Below are positions 1-10,884 of a stretch of DNA of 64,000 bases, piece after piece. Under the pieces are notes generated by a model. The model was not told the DNA's origin and searched no databases. It saw nothing but the letters and a program-made list of their open reading frames with translations. The stretch is from Pirellulales bacterium (GTDB lineage: Bacteria > Planctomycetota > Planctomycetia > Pirellulales > JALHPA01). Made by a program: the position numbers and the translations under genes. Every line of letters starts with the position of its first letter. Positions within the stretch are counted from its first letter, which is position 1. The stretch is taken from the NCBI GenBank assembly GCA_033762255.1, contig JANRLT010000021.1:124001-188000 (forward strand), in the 5' to 3' direction.

Positions 1-1
1 C

Positions 2-1387
<1,386 letters not shown>

Positions 1388-1423
1388 CGTGGCTGTCGCC
1401 CCCTCGCCCGCGGATTAAAATTT

Positions 1424-2419
1424 ATGTCAGGAACGGTAATAAAAATGCCTAGTTACGCTGATAATTGGCCGATCGATTTTAGTTTTTTAGAATTGCGGCC
1501 GGCGAATGTCACGTTGCAAATCTGGTTAAAAAACTCCCTCGAACAGCGGATCGTCTCCGCCACGTTGATCGGTCCCCAATCGCGTTATTCCCAAACGCTC
1601 TCCACGCGCTATAACTTTCGCGTGGCGCGACAGGTCCGGGTGATGCCTGACGCCTGGCAAGTCACTTGTCCGGATCCTTGCTACTGGACGCCAAACCTGC
1701 CATTTTTTTACGAAATTCACCTGGATGTGCGAGACGCGAGGCAACCCGAGGGGCCTATTACCAGTTACCGTCTGCCCCTGGCACTCAAACGGCTGTCGAT
1801 CGGCAAGCAGTCGTTGTACTGCGACGGAGAACGGACCGTCTTGCGCGGCATTACCCTCAAACTAGCCGAACTGGCGGACGAGCTTTGGCCTGAATTACGG
1901 AGAAAACGGGTTACCGTGCTTAGCGACGCGCCGACCGAGGAAATTTTGCGCAATTGCGGGGATCACGGCATACCCATTATTTGGGATTGCCGCAGTCAAT
2001 TTCCCACCGATGATCAACTTCGCTGGGCACGGCAACAAGGGGCTTTGTGGGGCATTTGGGTAAAGGCGAAAGAATTAATCCATTCGGATTGGGAAACCGA
2101 AATCAATCCGCTGTTTTGGTGGGTGGAGCTAGAGGCGGATAGCGAGCCGCGCGACTTACATTCTGACGTGGACTTTTTGACCGATTTCCAGACTAATTTG
2201 GGGATTATTTTGGCTAAGGCAAATTCCATTGCAGCCTGGCAAACCTGCTTGAAAGCCCTAAAGGAAATGCCATTTCCCCGCGGAATATGGACAACGGCCC
2301 CAGCGGACGAAAGCGACTGGACCGCCCGCCGCGCGGCCTGCGACCGGCTGCAGGCGGAAATGGCCAAGCAGCCAAACATGGCCCCCCAGGAGGATTTCTC
2401 GGCATATTGGGTGGTCTGA
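1424..2419 (+). CDS. Hypothetical protein with a GH2-like beta-sandwich signature
   Basis: A 331-residue soluble protein with no signal peptide and no membrane segment. I do not recognise an enzyme family with confidence. Residues 87-102 (YWTPNLPFFYEIHLDV) and 123-143 (RLSIGKQSLYCDGERT, then VLRGI) resemble the end of the immunoglobulin-like domain and the entry strand of the TIM barrel in glycoside hydrolase family 2. The rest is far too short for a GH2 barrel, and no catalytic Asn-Glu or second Glu can be placed. The C-terminal half, with several Trp residues (IIWDCRSQFPTDDQLRW, GIWVKAKEL), could be a degenerate barrel fragment. It sits between acnA and a MoeB/ThiF gene, 32 nt before the latter. 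ATG at 1424 is used; ATG at 1445 is an alternative. A structure-like remnant without activity is my inference. Confidence 0.75.
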   Translation: MSGTVIKMPSYADNWPIDFSFLELRPANVTLQIWLKNSLEQRIVSATLIGPQSRYSQTLSTRYNFRVARQVRVMPDAWQVTCPDPCYWTPNLPFFYEIHLDVRDARQPEGPITSYRLPLALKRLSIGKQSLYCDGERTVLRGITLKLAELADELWPELRRKRVTVLSDAPTEEILRNCGDHGIPIIWDCRSQFPTDDQLRWARQQGALWGIWVKAKELIHSDWETEINPLFWWVELEADSEPRDLHSDVDFLTDFQTNLGIILAKANSIAAWQTCLKALKEMPFPRGIWTTAPADESDWTARRAACDRLQAEMAKQPNMAPQEDFSAYWVV

Positions 2420-2451
2420 CGCAAATTGTCCCCGCGTAAAATATATCCCCC

Positions 2452-3489
2452 ATGGCCGACACCCTTGCCCGCTATGCCCGCCAGATCAATTACGCTCCCC
2501 TGGGCGCAAAGGGACAGAGCGCGCTTCTGGCCAGCACGGCATTGATCGTTGGCTGCGGCGCGCTGGGGACCGTGCAGGCTAATTTGCTCGCCCGCGCGGG
2601 CGTGGGTCGATTACGGATTGTGGATCGGGACTTTGTCGAATTGACCAACTTGCAGCGGCAAGTTCTCTTTGACGAGGAAGACCTGCGACGGGAACTCCCC
2701 AAGGCCGTGGCCGCGGCGAATAAACTGGCGGTGATTAATTCCACCATCACACTCGAGCCTATCGTCGCCGATCTGCATAGCGGCAATATCCGCGAACTGT
2801 GCCAGGGCGTGGATTGCATTCTGGACGGGACGGATAATTTTGAAACGCGCTTTCTGATCAACGACGCGGCACACGCGCTGGGCATCCCCTGGATCTATGG
2901 GGGGTGCATCGGGGCGGAAGGGCAAATGTTGGCGATACTCCCCGGCGAAACCCCATGCTTGCGCTGCGTCTTGCCGGAACCACCCCCCCCCGGCACGCAA
3001 CAAACTTGCGATACGGCGGGAGTGCTCGGCCCCGCGGCGGGAATCGTGGCCGCCTGGCAAGCCGCCGAAGCCCTCAAAATCCTCAGCGGCAACCGCGCCG
3101 CCGTTAACCGTCACTGGGTGGTGTTTGACTTGTGGCGGGGGGATTGGCGGCAGTTGGCGGTGGCGGGACTGCGGGAAGCCGGGGGTTGCGGCTCTTGCCA
3201 ACAAGGGGAGTACCCCTGGCTGTTGGGCGAGCGGGGTAATCAAGCGGCGGTCCTCTGCGGGCGAAACGCCGTGCAACTGACCTTTGCCGATGTGCGCTGG
3301 TCGCTGGCGGAGCTACGGGAAAAGCTCCGCCTATTACCCGAGGCGCAACTGAGCGGCAACAATTACCTGCTGCGGTTGCGGGTGGATCCTTATTTATTGA
3401 CGTTCTTTCCCGATGGGCGTGTGATTGTCCAGGGGACGGACGACATTGCTGCGGCCAAGACCGTCTTTACAAAGTATCTGGGGGGGTGA
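2452..3489 (+). CDS. ThiF/MoeB/HesA family E1-like adenylyltransferase
   Basis: It adenylates the C-terminal Gly-Gly of a small ubiquitin-like sulfur carrier (MoaD or ThiS type) for molybdopterin, thiamine or cysteine synthesis in the cytosol. It has 345 residues. Visible features are the nucleotide-binding GCGALG (34-39), RIVDRDFVELTNLQRQ (55-70), DGTDNFETRF (125-134), two zinc CxxC pairs (C169/C172 and C246/C249), and the catalytic-type Cys186 in TCDTAGVLGP. All match MoeB. The MoeB core is followed by about 85 extra residues that do not look like a rhodanese domain. No carrier-protein gene lies next to it, so MoeB and ThiF roles cannot be told apart here. No clear Shine-Dalgarno precedes ATG 2452. 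Confidence 0.9.
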   Translation: MADTLARYARQINYAPLGAKGQSALLASTALIVGCGALGTVQANLLARAGVGRLRIVDRDFVELTNLQRQVLFDEEDLRRELPKAVAAANKLAVINSTITLEPIVADLHSGNIRELCQGVDCILDGTDNFETRFLINDAAHALGIPWIYGGCIGAEGQMLAILPGETPCLRCVLPEPPPPGTQQTCDTAGVLGPAAGIVAAWQAAEALKILSGNRAAVNRHWVVFDLWRGDWRQLAVAGLREAGGCGSCQQGEYPWLLGERGNQAAVLCGRNAVQLTFADVRWSLAELREKLRLLPEAQLSGNNYLLRLRVDPYLLTFFPDGRVIVQGTDDIAAAKTVFTKYLGG

Positions 3490-3526
3490 GAAGTCGGATA
3501 TGCAGACAGCAATAAGTAAAATTTAT

Positions 3527-3703
3527 GACGGAGTTACGGAGGAATGCATTGAGGTGCACGGAGAAGAGGTTTATTGTAATTTGCAATTTATGATTAGAGC
3601 TCGCTCTTTGCCGATTAAGCAACTCTCCGTAGCCATCCCTGCCACCTGTTCAAAATATCTTCTCTGTGTAACTCAATCTGCCGCCGTGTCTCCGTGCTAA
3701 ACG
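3527..3703. repeat. Inverted pair of CACGGAG-type intergenic repeats
   Basis: The 311-nt gap after the E1 gene holds no convincing gene. Bases 3527-3569 match, with few changes, the repeat at 60763-60810 (GGAGTxACGxAGGAAT, then GAGGxGCACxGAGAAGA). Bases 3658-3703 are the same type in reverse orientation (reverse complement starts TTTAGCACGGAGACACGG and ends ACACAGAGAAGA). The pair could fold into a large stem around about 90 nt. Such repeats are common intergenic sequence in several phyla; their function is unknown. Confidence 0.7.
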
Positions 3704-3800
3704 TATTCAAGATATTCCCTGGCTGACGCGGCGGGCTGAAAGATGCCCTGGCTGACGGGGCGGGCTAAATACTCCATCACAACGGACAGTGATGAGCACA

Positions 3801-4823
3801 TTATACTTCCAGTAGTTGATTCGCTTGCGACGAAAAGCGTTCGCGAATGGCAACAAACTGATCTTCGATTTCCAGAAACGCCGCGACGATCTCGGGGTCA
3901 AAGTGTGTCCCGGCTTCCTGCGTGATGATGGAGTTGGCCACCAACTGGTCAAAGGCGTCTTTATAACAACGCTTGCTGGTGAGCGCGTCGTACACATCCG
4001 CGAGCGCCACGATACGGCCACAAAGGGGTATTTCCTCCCCTTTCAGTCCCAAGGGATATCCGGTGCCGTCCCACCGTTCGTGATGGGTGGCGGCGATATC
4101 CCGGGCCACTCGCAAAAACCGCGCATCGGGAAATTTGATCAACGCCGCATCCAGGGTTTCGGCCCCTAACAGGGCGTGGGTTTTCATGATGGCGTATTCC
4201 TGGTCGTTGAGCCGACCTGGCTTGCGCAACACGCAATCCGGCACGCCCACCTTGCCAATGTCATGCAGCGGACTGGTCAAATAGATCAAGCGAATGTATT
4301 CGGCGTCGATTTCGTGGCGGTATTTGGGGTGGGTGGCCAGTTTTTCGGCCAAAACCCGGGAATAACACTGCACCCGTTCAAGATGGTGCCCCGTTTCGGG
4401 ATCTCGGGATTCGGCCAGTTTAGCCAGGGCAAAAATCGCGACTTCGCGCGTTTCCAGCGATAAGACCCGCTCCCCCGAACGAATCCGCACCAACAATTCC
4501 GGCGTATGAAACGGCTTGATGACAAAGTCGTCGGCGCCGGCGGACATTCCCTGGACGATCTCGTCGGACGCGGCGCGACTGGTCAGTAAGATCACATACA
4601 CATAACCGTCAAAGTCCCCCGCGCGGATGGCTTGGCAAAGCTGGATGCCGGTCATCTCGGGCATTTCCCAGTCCGAGATCACCAGCCGCGCCGCCCCGGC
4701 GCGCAGGAGTTCCAGCGCCTCCCGGCCATTATTGGCCGTGACCACGTCATAACCCGCCTTGATCAAGGTATGTTCCAATAACTCCAAGGCGATTTCGTCA
4801 TCGTCGGCAATCAAAATTCTCAT
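3801..4823 (-). CDS. Response regulator with HD-GYP c-di-GMP phosphodiesterase output
   Basis: 340 residues. The receiver domain (1-120) has the acidic pair DDD (7-9), phosphoacceptor Asp51, Thr81 and Lys103. The HD-GYP domain (about 125-330) keeps HDIGKVGVPD (187-196), His216, HHERWDGTGYP (247-257, with the GYP triad) and DVYDALTSKRCY, so hydrolysis of c-di-GMP is expected. The start ATG overlaps the stop of the upstream Amt-kinase gene by 4 nt (ATGA), indicating translational coupling and a cognate pair: the kinase's HPt domain is the natural phosphodonor. By inference this gives ammonium-dependent control of c-di-GMP. Soluble, cytoplasmic. No catalytic residue is missing. The domain calls are secure; the pairing is inferred from the overlap. 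Confidence 0.95.
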   Translation of the reverse strand: MRILIADDDEIALELLEHTLIKAGYDVVTANNGREALELLRAGAARLVISDWEMPEMTGIQLCQAIRAGDFDGYVYVILLTSRAASDEIVQGMSAGADDFVIKPFHTPELLVRIRSGERVLSLETREVAIFALAKLAESRDPETGHHLERVQCYSRVLAEKLATHPKYRHEIDAEYIRLIYLTSPLHDIGKVGVPDCVLRKPGRLNDQEYAIMKTHALLGAETLDAALIKFPDARFLRVARDIAATHHERWDGTGYPLGLKGEEIPLCGRIVALADVYDALTSKRCYKDAFDQLVANSIITQEAGTHFDPEIVAAFLEIEDQFVAIRERFSSQANQLLEV

Positions 4824-7800
4824 GATGGTGAATTTTCCAAAACTTGTCGCCCCTCGGTGTTATCCACCTGTAATATTTGCGCCAATTCCAGCAGGCACTC
4901 TTCAATGCGGGACTCTAATTCGGCCAGCGACTCCGGAGCCACGGCCAAATCCGCCGTGGCTAACGCGCTTTCCAGCGCGGCCGCCTGCGTTTGCACCGCC
5001 ACCGCCGCCAAATTTCCTGCCGCCCCTTTGAGCGTATGGGCCAGCTTGCGGGCCTGTTCAAAATTTCCCGCCTGCACGGCCGCCGTCAGCGCGGTCCGAT
5101 CAGCGGGGAGCCGTTGATGAAATTTTGTGAGCATTTTATGGGCAAATCTGGCATCCCCGCCACAACGCTCCAATAGCTGGGAAAAATCCAGCGTTGGGGC
5201 GCACGCCGCCGGTTGCGGCACATTTGCCAATACGGGGCCTACCGGTTGAGCGCTGGAGGACTCATTATTCGACGTTCCCCGTTGTTCGTTCCCTGCGATG
5301 GGGGCCGCGATCGCCCCCCCGCTCCCGGGGGTATTGATCCATTTGGCGATCGTGGACAGTAGCGCGCGGGGATCGATGGGCTTGGTAGCGTAATCATCCA
5401 TGCCGGCCTCTAGGCAATTTTCGCGATCACCGCGGACCGCGTTGGCGGTCAGGGCGATGACGGGAATTTTACCCCGGGAGCAATGGGGCAGGCTGGCGGT
5501 GGATTCCAGCCGGCGAATTTCTCCCGTCGCGGCAAAACCGTCCATTTCCGGCATTTGGCAATCCATCAAGACCAGGTCATATCCTCCCCGGGCCAGCGCG
5601 GCGAGCGCCTCCTTGCCATTACCAACAATGTCGCAAGAGTAACCAGCGCTGCGCAAAATTTCCCCCGTGACCTGTTGGTTGATCTCGTTATCATCCGCCA
5701 CCAGGATCTTTTTATTCTTTCCATGGGAGGGTATCGCGGCGACGGCCGGGGCCAGGCTGGCTGGATCCAGTTTGCCGGTGGGCTTGAGTAATTGCACCAC
5801 TTCATCCAACAAGCGCGATTGGCGAATCGGCTTGCTCATCACCCCTTCCAGGCCTTTTTCCCGCGCCGCGCCGCGGTCAATCTGCATATCGGCCGAAGTT
5901 AACATCAACAGCGGCGTCCGTTTTAGTTTGGGCACCGCTTTGATCCGCGCGGCCAGTTCCATGCCGTCCATTTCCGGCATTTGATGGTCCAAAATGACCA
6001 ACTGGTAGGGCTGGCTGGCTTCGAGCGCGGACTGCAGTTCGGCCACCGCCGCGCGCGGCTCGGCCAGGGTGGTGACCTGCAACCCCCATAGCCGCAATTG
6101 ATCGCGCAGGATTTCCAGATTGGTATTGGTGTCATCCACGGCGAGTACGCGCAGGCCGCGAATATCGGCCGGCGGCAGCGAGGAGACCGGCGTTTGGGAA
6201 GAGATAACCTCCATCGGCATATCCACAAAAAATGTTGATCCCCGGCCGTCGACGCTTTCCACGTCAATCCGACCCCCCATCAGCTCGACCAGTTGTTTGC
6301 AGATGGCCAGGCCCAGCCCGGTGCCGCCATATTTGCGAGTGGTGGAGGCGTCGACCTGGCTAAAGGCGTTGAATAAGCGATTGCGGCGGTCCGGTGGGAT
6401 CCCGATTCCGGTATCCTCCACCGCCAAGCGGACCAAAGCGCGATCCGCGCCTTGCTCAAGTACCGTGGCTTTCAGCCGAATTTCGCCGGATTCGGTAAAC
6501 TTTATCGCGTTGTTGCACAAATTAATAAGCACTTGCCGCAAGCGTTCGGGGTCGCCGCGGACGACCGGTGGGACGCCGGGCTGAATTTGGCAGATCAACT
6601 CCAGTTTTTTTTGCGCGGCGCGGTGCGAGAACATCTCGGCGATATCTTCTAACAACAACGGCAAGTCGTAGTTGACGATTTCCAGTTCCAGCTTGCCGGC
6701 TTCGATCTTGCTAAAGTCGAGCACATCATTGATCAGCCCCAAGAGCGTCCCCGCGGAAGACCGGGCGATCCGCGCATAGCGGGCCTGCCGCTCGTCCAGG
6801 GTGGTCGCGCAGAGCAACTCCAACATGCCAATGACCCCGTTGAGTGGGGTGCGGATTTCGTGGCTCATATTGGCCAAAAACGCGCTCTTGGCGGCGCTGG
6901 CGGCCAGAGCGGCGTCTTTTTCGGCTTGTAAATCGGCATTCCGTTTGCGCTCGGTGATGTCCTCGACGGTACCTTCGTAATATTGAATCTCTCCTTGCGC
7001 GTCGCGCACCGCGCGCGCGTTTTCCGAAATCCAAATCACCGATCCGTCCCGGCGATATACCTGCGACTCAAATTCCGTGACGATTCCCCGCTCTTCGATC
7101 AATTTGCGAAATTCCTCGCGGCGTTCATCCAGCACGTACAATTGCTTGCGAATATCGCATAACGATTGCATTAGCTCTTGTGGCGTATCATATCCATAAA
7201 TTTGGGCCAGCTTTGGATTGGCGCTCAGGTAAGTTCCCGCGGGCGTCGTCTGAAAAATACCTTCGACGGCATTCTCAAAAATTGATCGATACTTTTCCTC
7301 GGCCTGACGGGCTTGCTCGATGGCGATCTCCCTCGCGGCGATTTCGGCATTGACCCGCTCCAGCACGCGGTTGTACTCCGCGGCAATCTGGCCCACCTCG
7401 GTGTGAGGCTCGACTCGCACCCCTTGCGAGAAATTGCCACATAACCGCTGCTCATGCATGCTACCCAGCAATACCTGGATTTCACTCACCGCCCCATGCT
7501 CCGAGACATTCAGCCCTAGTTCTTCATGAGCGACACTGACGCGCAGCGGCCAAAAGCGGTTTACCAGCCAAAAGACCAGATAACTTAAGCCAAACGACCA
7601 GCCGGCACAGACCCCAATACCCAGTAACTGCACCAGGAATTGCTGGCCCCGCCCTCCGGCAATGCCAAAACTATCCTCAGGAGCAAAAATCGCCACCGCC
7701 AGCGTGCCCAGCATGCCGCACAAGCCATGCACCGGGAACGCCCCGACCACATCGTCAATTTTTAGCTTTTCCAGCGCATACGTCCCCCCCGCCGCCAAGG

Positions 7801-8686
7801 CCCCGGCTATTAGGCCAATCACCACCGCGCTTACCGGCGAGACCAAATGGCAACCCGCCGTCACCGCCACCAGTCCGGCAATCACGCCGTTCAGCGTCTG
7901 GCCGACATTTGGCAGCCGTTCGATCGACCAGGCCACGCCCAAGGCCGCCAATCCCCCCGCCGCGGCGGCCAGGTTGGTGTTTAGCAGAATCAGCGGTACT
8001 TTATCCGTCATCCCGAGCGCGCTGCCGCCATTAAATCCAAACCAGCCAAACCACAATAAGAACGTCCCCATGGTTGATAACACCAGGCTATGCCCATGCA
8101 TCGGCGCTTGTTGCTCCGCAAAGCGTCCTATTCGCGGCCCCAGCACTAAAATTAACGCCAGCGACACCCACCCTCCCACCGAATGCACGCAGGTCGAGCC
8201 CGCAAAGTCAATAAAACCCATTCGCGCCAGCCATCCCGTGGGCGTGCCGGTAATTGTGCCCCCCCAGGCCCAATGGCCAAAGATGGGATAAATCACCGCC
8301 GAGACAAATAAAGCCACGACCAGATAGGCGGAAAATCTAATTCGCTCGGCCGCCGCGCCCGAGATGATCGTGGTGGAGGTGCTACAAAACATGAGCTGAA
8401 ACAGGAACAACGTGAGGAACCACGGTGTGGCGGTTTCCCCCGGAAAAAAGTCGGTGGTCCCCACCAATCCATGCCAGCTTTGCCCAAACATGAGCGCGAA
8501 TCCAAACGCCCAAAACGCCAAGCCCGAGATGCAAAAATCGATTAGATTTTTGATGGCGACATTGATGCTGTTTTTTGCGCGGGAGAAACCCGTTTCTAAC
8601 AGACAAAATCCCCCCTGCATCAGCATGACCAGGGCCGAAGCGATTAAAACCCAAACCAGATCGGCGGCGGAGGGAGAGGCGGACAT
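4820..8686 (-). CDS. Ammonium transporter-like sensor fused to hybrid histidine kinase (Amt-PAS-HisKA-HATPase-REC-REC-HPt)
   Basis: 1288 residues. Residues 1-385 form an 11-helix Amt/Rh domain with both pore histidines (His168 in FAGSTCVHS, His320 in FPVHGLCG). A linker with a HAMP-like segment and coiled coil (about 400-465) and a PAS domain (466-582) follow. HisKA has the phosphorylatable His609 ([15 protein letters not shown]). The HATPase keeps its N box (NLCNNAIKF), DTGIGIPP and GGTGLGL. Receiver 1 has Asp900 ([13 protein letters not shown]), receiver 2 has Asp1042 ([13 protein letters not shown]), and the HPt domain has His1217 ([11 protein letters not shown]). All phosphotransfer residues are intact. 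Amt-kinase fusions are known as ammonium sensors (Kuenenia Ks-Amt5); this one adds PAS, two receivers and HPt. It acts at the cytoplasmic membrane. The downstream HD-GYP regulator overlaps by 4 nt. Confidence 0.97.
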   Translation of the reverse strand: MSASPSAADLVWVLIASALVMLMQGGFCLLETGFSRAKNSINVAIKNLIDFCISGLAFWAFGFALMFGQSWHGLVGTTDFFPGETATPWFLTLFLFQLMFCSTSTTIISGAAAERIRFSAYLVVALFVSAVIYPIFGHWAWGGTITGTPTGWLARMGFIDFAGSTCVHSVGGWVSLALILVLGPRIGRFAEQQAPMHGHSLVLSTMGTFLLWFGWFGFNGGSALGMTDKVPLILLNTNLAAAAGGLAALGVAWSIERLPNVGQTLNGVIAGLVAVTAGCHLVSPVSAVVIGLIAGALAAGGTYALEKLKIDDVVGAFPVHGLCGMLGTLAVAIFAPEDSFGIAGGRGQQFLVQLLGIGVCAGWSFGLSYLVFWLVNRFWPLRVSVAHEELGLNVSEHGAVSEIQVLLGSMHEQRLCGNFSQGVRVEPHTEVGQIAAEYNRVLERVNAEIAAREIAIEQARQAEEKYRSIFENAVEGIFQTTPAGTYLSANPKLAQIYGYDTPQELMQSLCDIRKQLYVLDERREEFRKLIEERGIVTEFESQVYRRDGSVIWISENARAVRDAQGEIQYYEGTVEDITERKRNADLQAEKDAALAASAAKSAFLANMSHEIRTPLNGVIGMLELLCATTLDERQARYARIARSSAGTLLGLINDVLDFSKIEAGKLELEIVNYDLPLLLEDIAEMFSHRAAQKKLELICQIQPGVPPVVRGDPERLRQVLINLCNNAIKFTESGEIRLKATVLEQGADRALVRLAVEDTGIGIPPDRRNRLFNAFSQVDASTTRKYGGTGLGLAICKQLVELMGGRIDVESVDGRGSTFFVDMPMEVISSQTPVSSLPPADIRGLRVLAVDDTNTNLEILRDQLRLWGLQVTTLAEPRAAVAELQSALEASQPYQLVILDHQMPEMDGMELAARIKAVPKLKRTPLLMLTSADMQIDRGAAREKGLEGVMSKPIRQSRLLDEVVQLLKPTGKLDPASLAPAVAAIPSHGKNKKILVADDNEINQQVTGEILRSAGYSCDIVGNGKEALAALARGGYDLVLMDCQMPEMDGFAATGEIRRLESTASLPHCSRGKIPVIALTANAVRGDRENCLEAGMDDYATKPIDPRALLSTIAKWINTPGSGGAIAAPIAGNEQRGTSNNESSSAQPVGPVLANVPQPAACAPTLDFSQLLERCGGDARFAHKMLTKFHQRLPADRTALTAAVQAGNFEQARKLAHTLKGAAGNLAAVAVQTQAAALESALATADLAVAPESLAELESRIEECLLELAQILQVDNTEGRQVLENSPS

Positions 8687-9012
8687 GGGACTTCTTAATA
8701 AATCAAATAATTATTTTGCGCAACAGCAACGATCGCCGCGCGCAAAGAATGATCCTGCACAAGCCTTTGCCGCCTCGCAAAAACCTGATAGATCGAAAAA
8801 ACCTAGGTCAAAGCCGGATTGAGTGGGAATAAAATTCCTTCAATCGCGCAGTTTTTTCTGACAATTTCCCCTTAACCCGGGCGGTTCCCCCCCGATAGAG
8901 GCAGATTCCGCCGTAAAAATTGTGCGTATTGGAATAATGCGAACGATGAAGGTTAAGCAGGTTTTTAGACGAACGTTCGCCAGACAATCATGCGCTTTCA
9001 AGTAATTAACCA
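8687..9012. other. Intergenic region with no recognisable gene
   Basis: This 326-nt stretch lies between the start of the Amt-kinase gene and the terminator of the VOC gene. It must hold the promoter of the Amt-kinase operon on the minus strand, but I find neither a convincing -35/-10 pair nor a -24/-12 element. Small open frames here lack coding character. Confidence 0.5.
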
Positions 9013-9060
9013 AAAGAAAAGCCGCATCCGACATGACCGGGGGTTTGTGTCGGACGCGGC
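9013..9060 (-). terminator. Rho-independent terminator of the SRPBCC-ArsR-VOC operon
   Basis: Arms GCCGCGTCCGACA and TGTCGGATGCGGC (minus strand) form a 13-bp stem with one G-U pair, spanning 9021-9060. A T-rich tract (TTTTCTTTT) follows at 9020-9012 on the minus strand. It lies about 60 nt after the VOC stop codon. Confidence 0.85.
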
Positions 9061-9121
9061 GGCAAAAGTAAGACCGCCAACGGTCAAGGCTGGCCACAGG
9101 ATGAATCCAATCGACCGATGC

Positions 9122-9523
9122 TTAGCCCGCTGGTTGGCCGGGGGGCGTCTCGTGCAGGGCCACACGGCTCCCCTCGCTATCAATAAACTGCGCAATAAAC
9201 CCATATTGGCCGATACTGGTTCGCGGCATGCAAATTTTTCCCCCTGCCGCTTGGATTTTTGTTAATACCGGTTCGATCGACGCAACCTTAAAATAAATCG
9301 TCGCGCCCATGGCCGAAGGTTGCACCTGGGGCAGATGGATCAACGAGCCTCCCGCGCCGGGAGCGGACATTTCCATCGGGAAAAAAGACATTTTGTTGCC
9401 ACCCACCTCATCGATGGGGGACATCTGCACTTCAAAGGCTTGTTCGTAAAATTTGATCGCGCGGGGAAGATCAACCACCGGCAATTCGAACCAGTTCACG
9501 GGATTGGGGGAAATCAAGGCCAT
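9122..9523 (-). CDS. VOC (glyoxalase/bleomycin-resistance) family protein
   Basis: 133 residues, the usual length for a two-module vicinal-oxygen-chelate protein. NWFELPVVDLPRAIKFYEQA opens the first beta-alpha-beta-beta-beta unit and GATIYFKVASIEPVLTKIQA the second. GQYGFIAQFIDSEGSRVAL is the typical final strand of the YdcE/PhnB-like VOC group. Substrate unknown. The start at 9523 is chosen over a frame 62 codons longer because AGGAGT sits 6 nt upstream and homology-like sequence begins there. Third gene of an SRPBCC-ArsR-VOC operon, about 100 nt after the ArsR gene. This trio is a recurrent set in bacteria, often annotated as stress-responsive, without a settled role. Confidence 0.9.
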   Translation of the reverse strand: MALISPNPVNWFELPVVDLPRAIKFYEQAFEVQMSPIDEVGGNKMSFFPMEMSAPGAGGSLIHLPQVQPSAMGATIYFKVASIEPVLTKIQAAGGKICMPRTSIGQYGFIAQFIDSEGSRVALHETPPGQPAG

Positions 9524-9624
9524 GACAAACTCCTGTGATAAAAGTAGGGGGACAAGTGTAACCAAACGAACACAATTATCGTCAGCCACAGAAGGCGTAT
9601 TGCTCGCTCCCCGTGGTAAAAAAA

Positions 9625-10020
9625 CTATTTTCGCCGTGTTGGAGGAGGTTTGGCCGCGGCGGCTTCGCGCTCGGCGGCTTGTTTGATATCCAACAGCGCA
9701 TCCGACCAAAATTCGGCATATTTACCCACCCAGCGCTCATAAATCAGGCGGATGGGAACGGCGTTAAGGGAATTCATGCGGACCCGGCCTTCTTCACGGA
9801 CAAGCAACAATCCCGCGTCGCGCAGCACCTGCATATGCTTCATCACGCCAAAGCGCGACAATTCGGGAAAGCGGGCGACAATGTCGGTGGTGGTTTTTGG
9901 CCCGTCGCGCAAACAATCCAGAATCGCCCGGCGGGTCGCATCGGCCAGGGCTTTCCAGATCACATCCAAATCGTGCGGTGGAATCCGGGGTGGAGTGGTG
10001 TTAACTGTTACGCGGGGCAT
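9625..10020 (-). CDS. ArsR-family winged-helix transcriptional regulator
   Basis: 131 residues. The HTH core lies at about 18-85: DVIWKALADATRRAILDCL, then DIVARFPELSRFGVMKHMQV as recognition region and the wing LVREEGRVRMNSLN. The C-terminal part (RLIYERWVGKYAEFWSDAL) is characteristic of the SdpR-like subgroup, which lacks the cysteine pairs of metal-sensing ArsR proteins. No such cysteines are seen here. It overlaps the upstream SRPBCC gene by 13 nt, so the two are co-transcribed. Autoregulation through the palindrome at 10489-10508 is likely but inferred. Confidence 0.93.
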   Translation of the reverse strand: MPRVTVNTTPPRIPPHDLDVIWKALADATRRAILDCLRDGPKTTTDIVARFPELSRFGVMKHMQVLRDAGLLLVREEGRVRMNSLNAVPIRLIYERWVGKYAEFWSDALLDIKQAAEREAAAAKPPPTRRK

Positions 10021-10430
10021 GCGTCCGCCGCCATGCTGTTAAGGATTTCCCGCCAGCCCAGGACGGCGTTTTCGCGATGTTCGGGCTCGATCAGGCCGAT
10101 GGCCCGATGACGCAGCAGCACACGGGAACCGCCGGGAGTGGGACTAACGCGCACCTGCACATGCCCCGCGACCGGATAGGACATAAATAACGGGCCTTGA
10201 ATTTCCAACAGTTGGGGGGGCTTGTAAACCTGCACCAATCCCCACAAATGCCCGCTGCCATCTCCCAAATCCCGATACCAGCGCCCGCCGGGAAAGCGTT
10301 CCAGCGTCAGCGGCATCTTAATATTTTGCTCTCCCAGGCGGCGGAGCATGATTTCAAACACGGTTGCCGGCGGGGCCTGAATATCAATCTGTTGCTCAAT
10401 CTCCAAAATTAATTTATCGAGTTCGGGCAT
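10008..10430 (-). CDS. SRPBCC (AHSA1-like) domain protein
   Basis: 140 residues forming a single START/Bet v1-like fold. EIEQQIDIQAPPATVFEIML is the first strand and helix; FPGGRWYRDLGDGSGHLWG and LEIQGPLFM are typical AHSA1/CalC strands; a long C-terminal helix follows. These proteins bind hydrophobic ligands; no catalytic residues can be assigned. First gene of the SRPBCC-ArsR-VOC operon. It ends inside the start of the arsR-like gene (13-nt overlap), the common arrangement for this ArsR subgroup, where the SRPBCC partner is thought to be the regulated target. The ligand is unknown. Confidence 0.88.
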   Translation of the reverse strand: MPELDKLILEIEQQIDIQAPPATVFEIMLRRLGEQNIKMPLTLERFPGGRWYRDLGDGSGHLWGLVQVYKPPQLLEIQGPLFMSYPVAGHVQVRVSPTPGGSRVLLRHRAIGLIEPEHRENAVLGWREILNSMAADACPA

Positions 10431-10488
10431 GGCTGGGGTCTTTAAAAAATGAGCGGAGAAAATGCTACCGACGCGGCGGCAACCTTAT

Positions 10489-10508
10489 ATGTGACTAAAT
10501 GGTAACAT
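10489..10508 (-). promoter_or_regulatory. Candidate ArsR operator
   Basis: ATGTGACTAAATGGTAACAT is a 9-2-9 inverted repeat with 7 of 9 positions matching between arms. It lies 59 nt upstream of the SRPBCC start, where the operon promoter should be. Size and symmetry fit ArsR-family operators; binding is inferred. Confidence 0.5.
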
Positions 10509-10884
10509 GTTTTGCGGGAGCGTCAAGGGTATCCCACTCACAGTTATAAAAAATCGTGTCGGGGCTAATCGCCATAAGAACCGACCTCCTCTCTATTTGC
10601 CTGATCGACCGCCGCGGGGTGGTGGCCACGGAACACGCGATCTACCGCAATGAGAGTTTTCTTGATCCCTAAAATTCCCCAGACTTTACAAAATATTTCC
10701 AAATCCGCGCGGAAATTTGTTTCGAAAATCCGCACAGCCCAATTACACTAAAAATCAGGCGACCTTGTGGGGCATAAAATCCCCGACGCGCCCTTGAACA
10801 GCGGGCCTAAGCGATTGTTGCCTTGCCCCCTCTTTGTTTATTTGCGATTGCTAGCCCCGTGTTACGGGGCGATTGTGTGTGCCC
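10509..10884. other. Intergenic region with no recognisable gene
   Basis: This stretch separates the divergent SRPBCC operon and the HEAT/TPR gene. It should contain both promoters. I see no coding frame, no terminator hairpin and no repeat from the families noted elsewhere. Confidence 0.45.

Noticed and set aside
3425-3700. Plus-strand frame of 91 codons after the E1 gene
   Set aside because: It overlaps the E1 gene end and is mostly made of the CACGGAG repeats.
7662-8291. Long antisense frame inside the Amt-kinase gene
   Set aside because: It is a mirror of Amt codon use on the opposite strand; no homology-like features.
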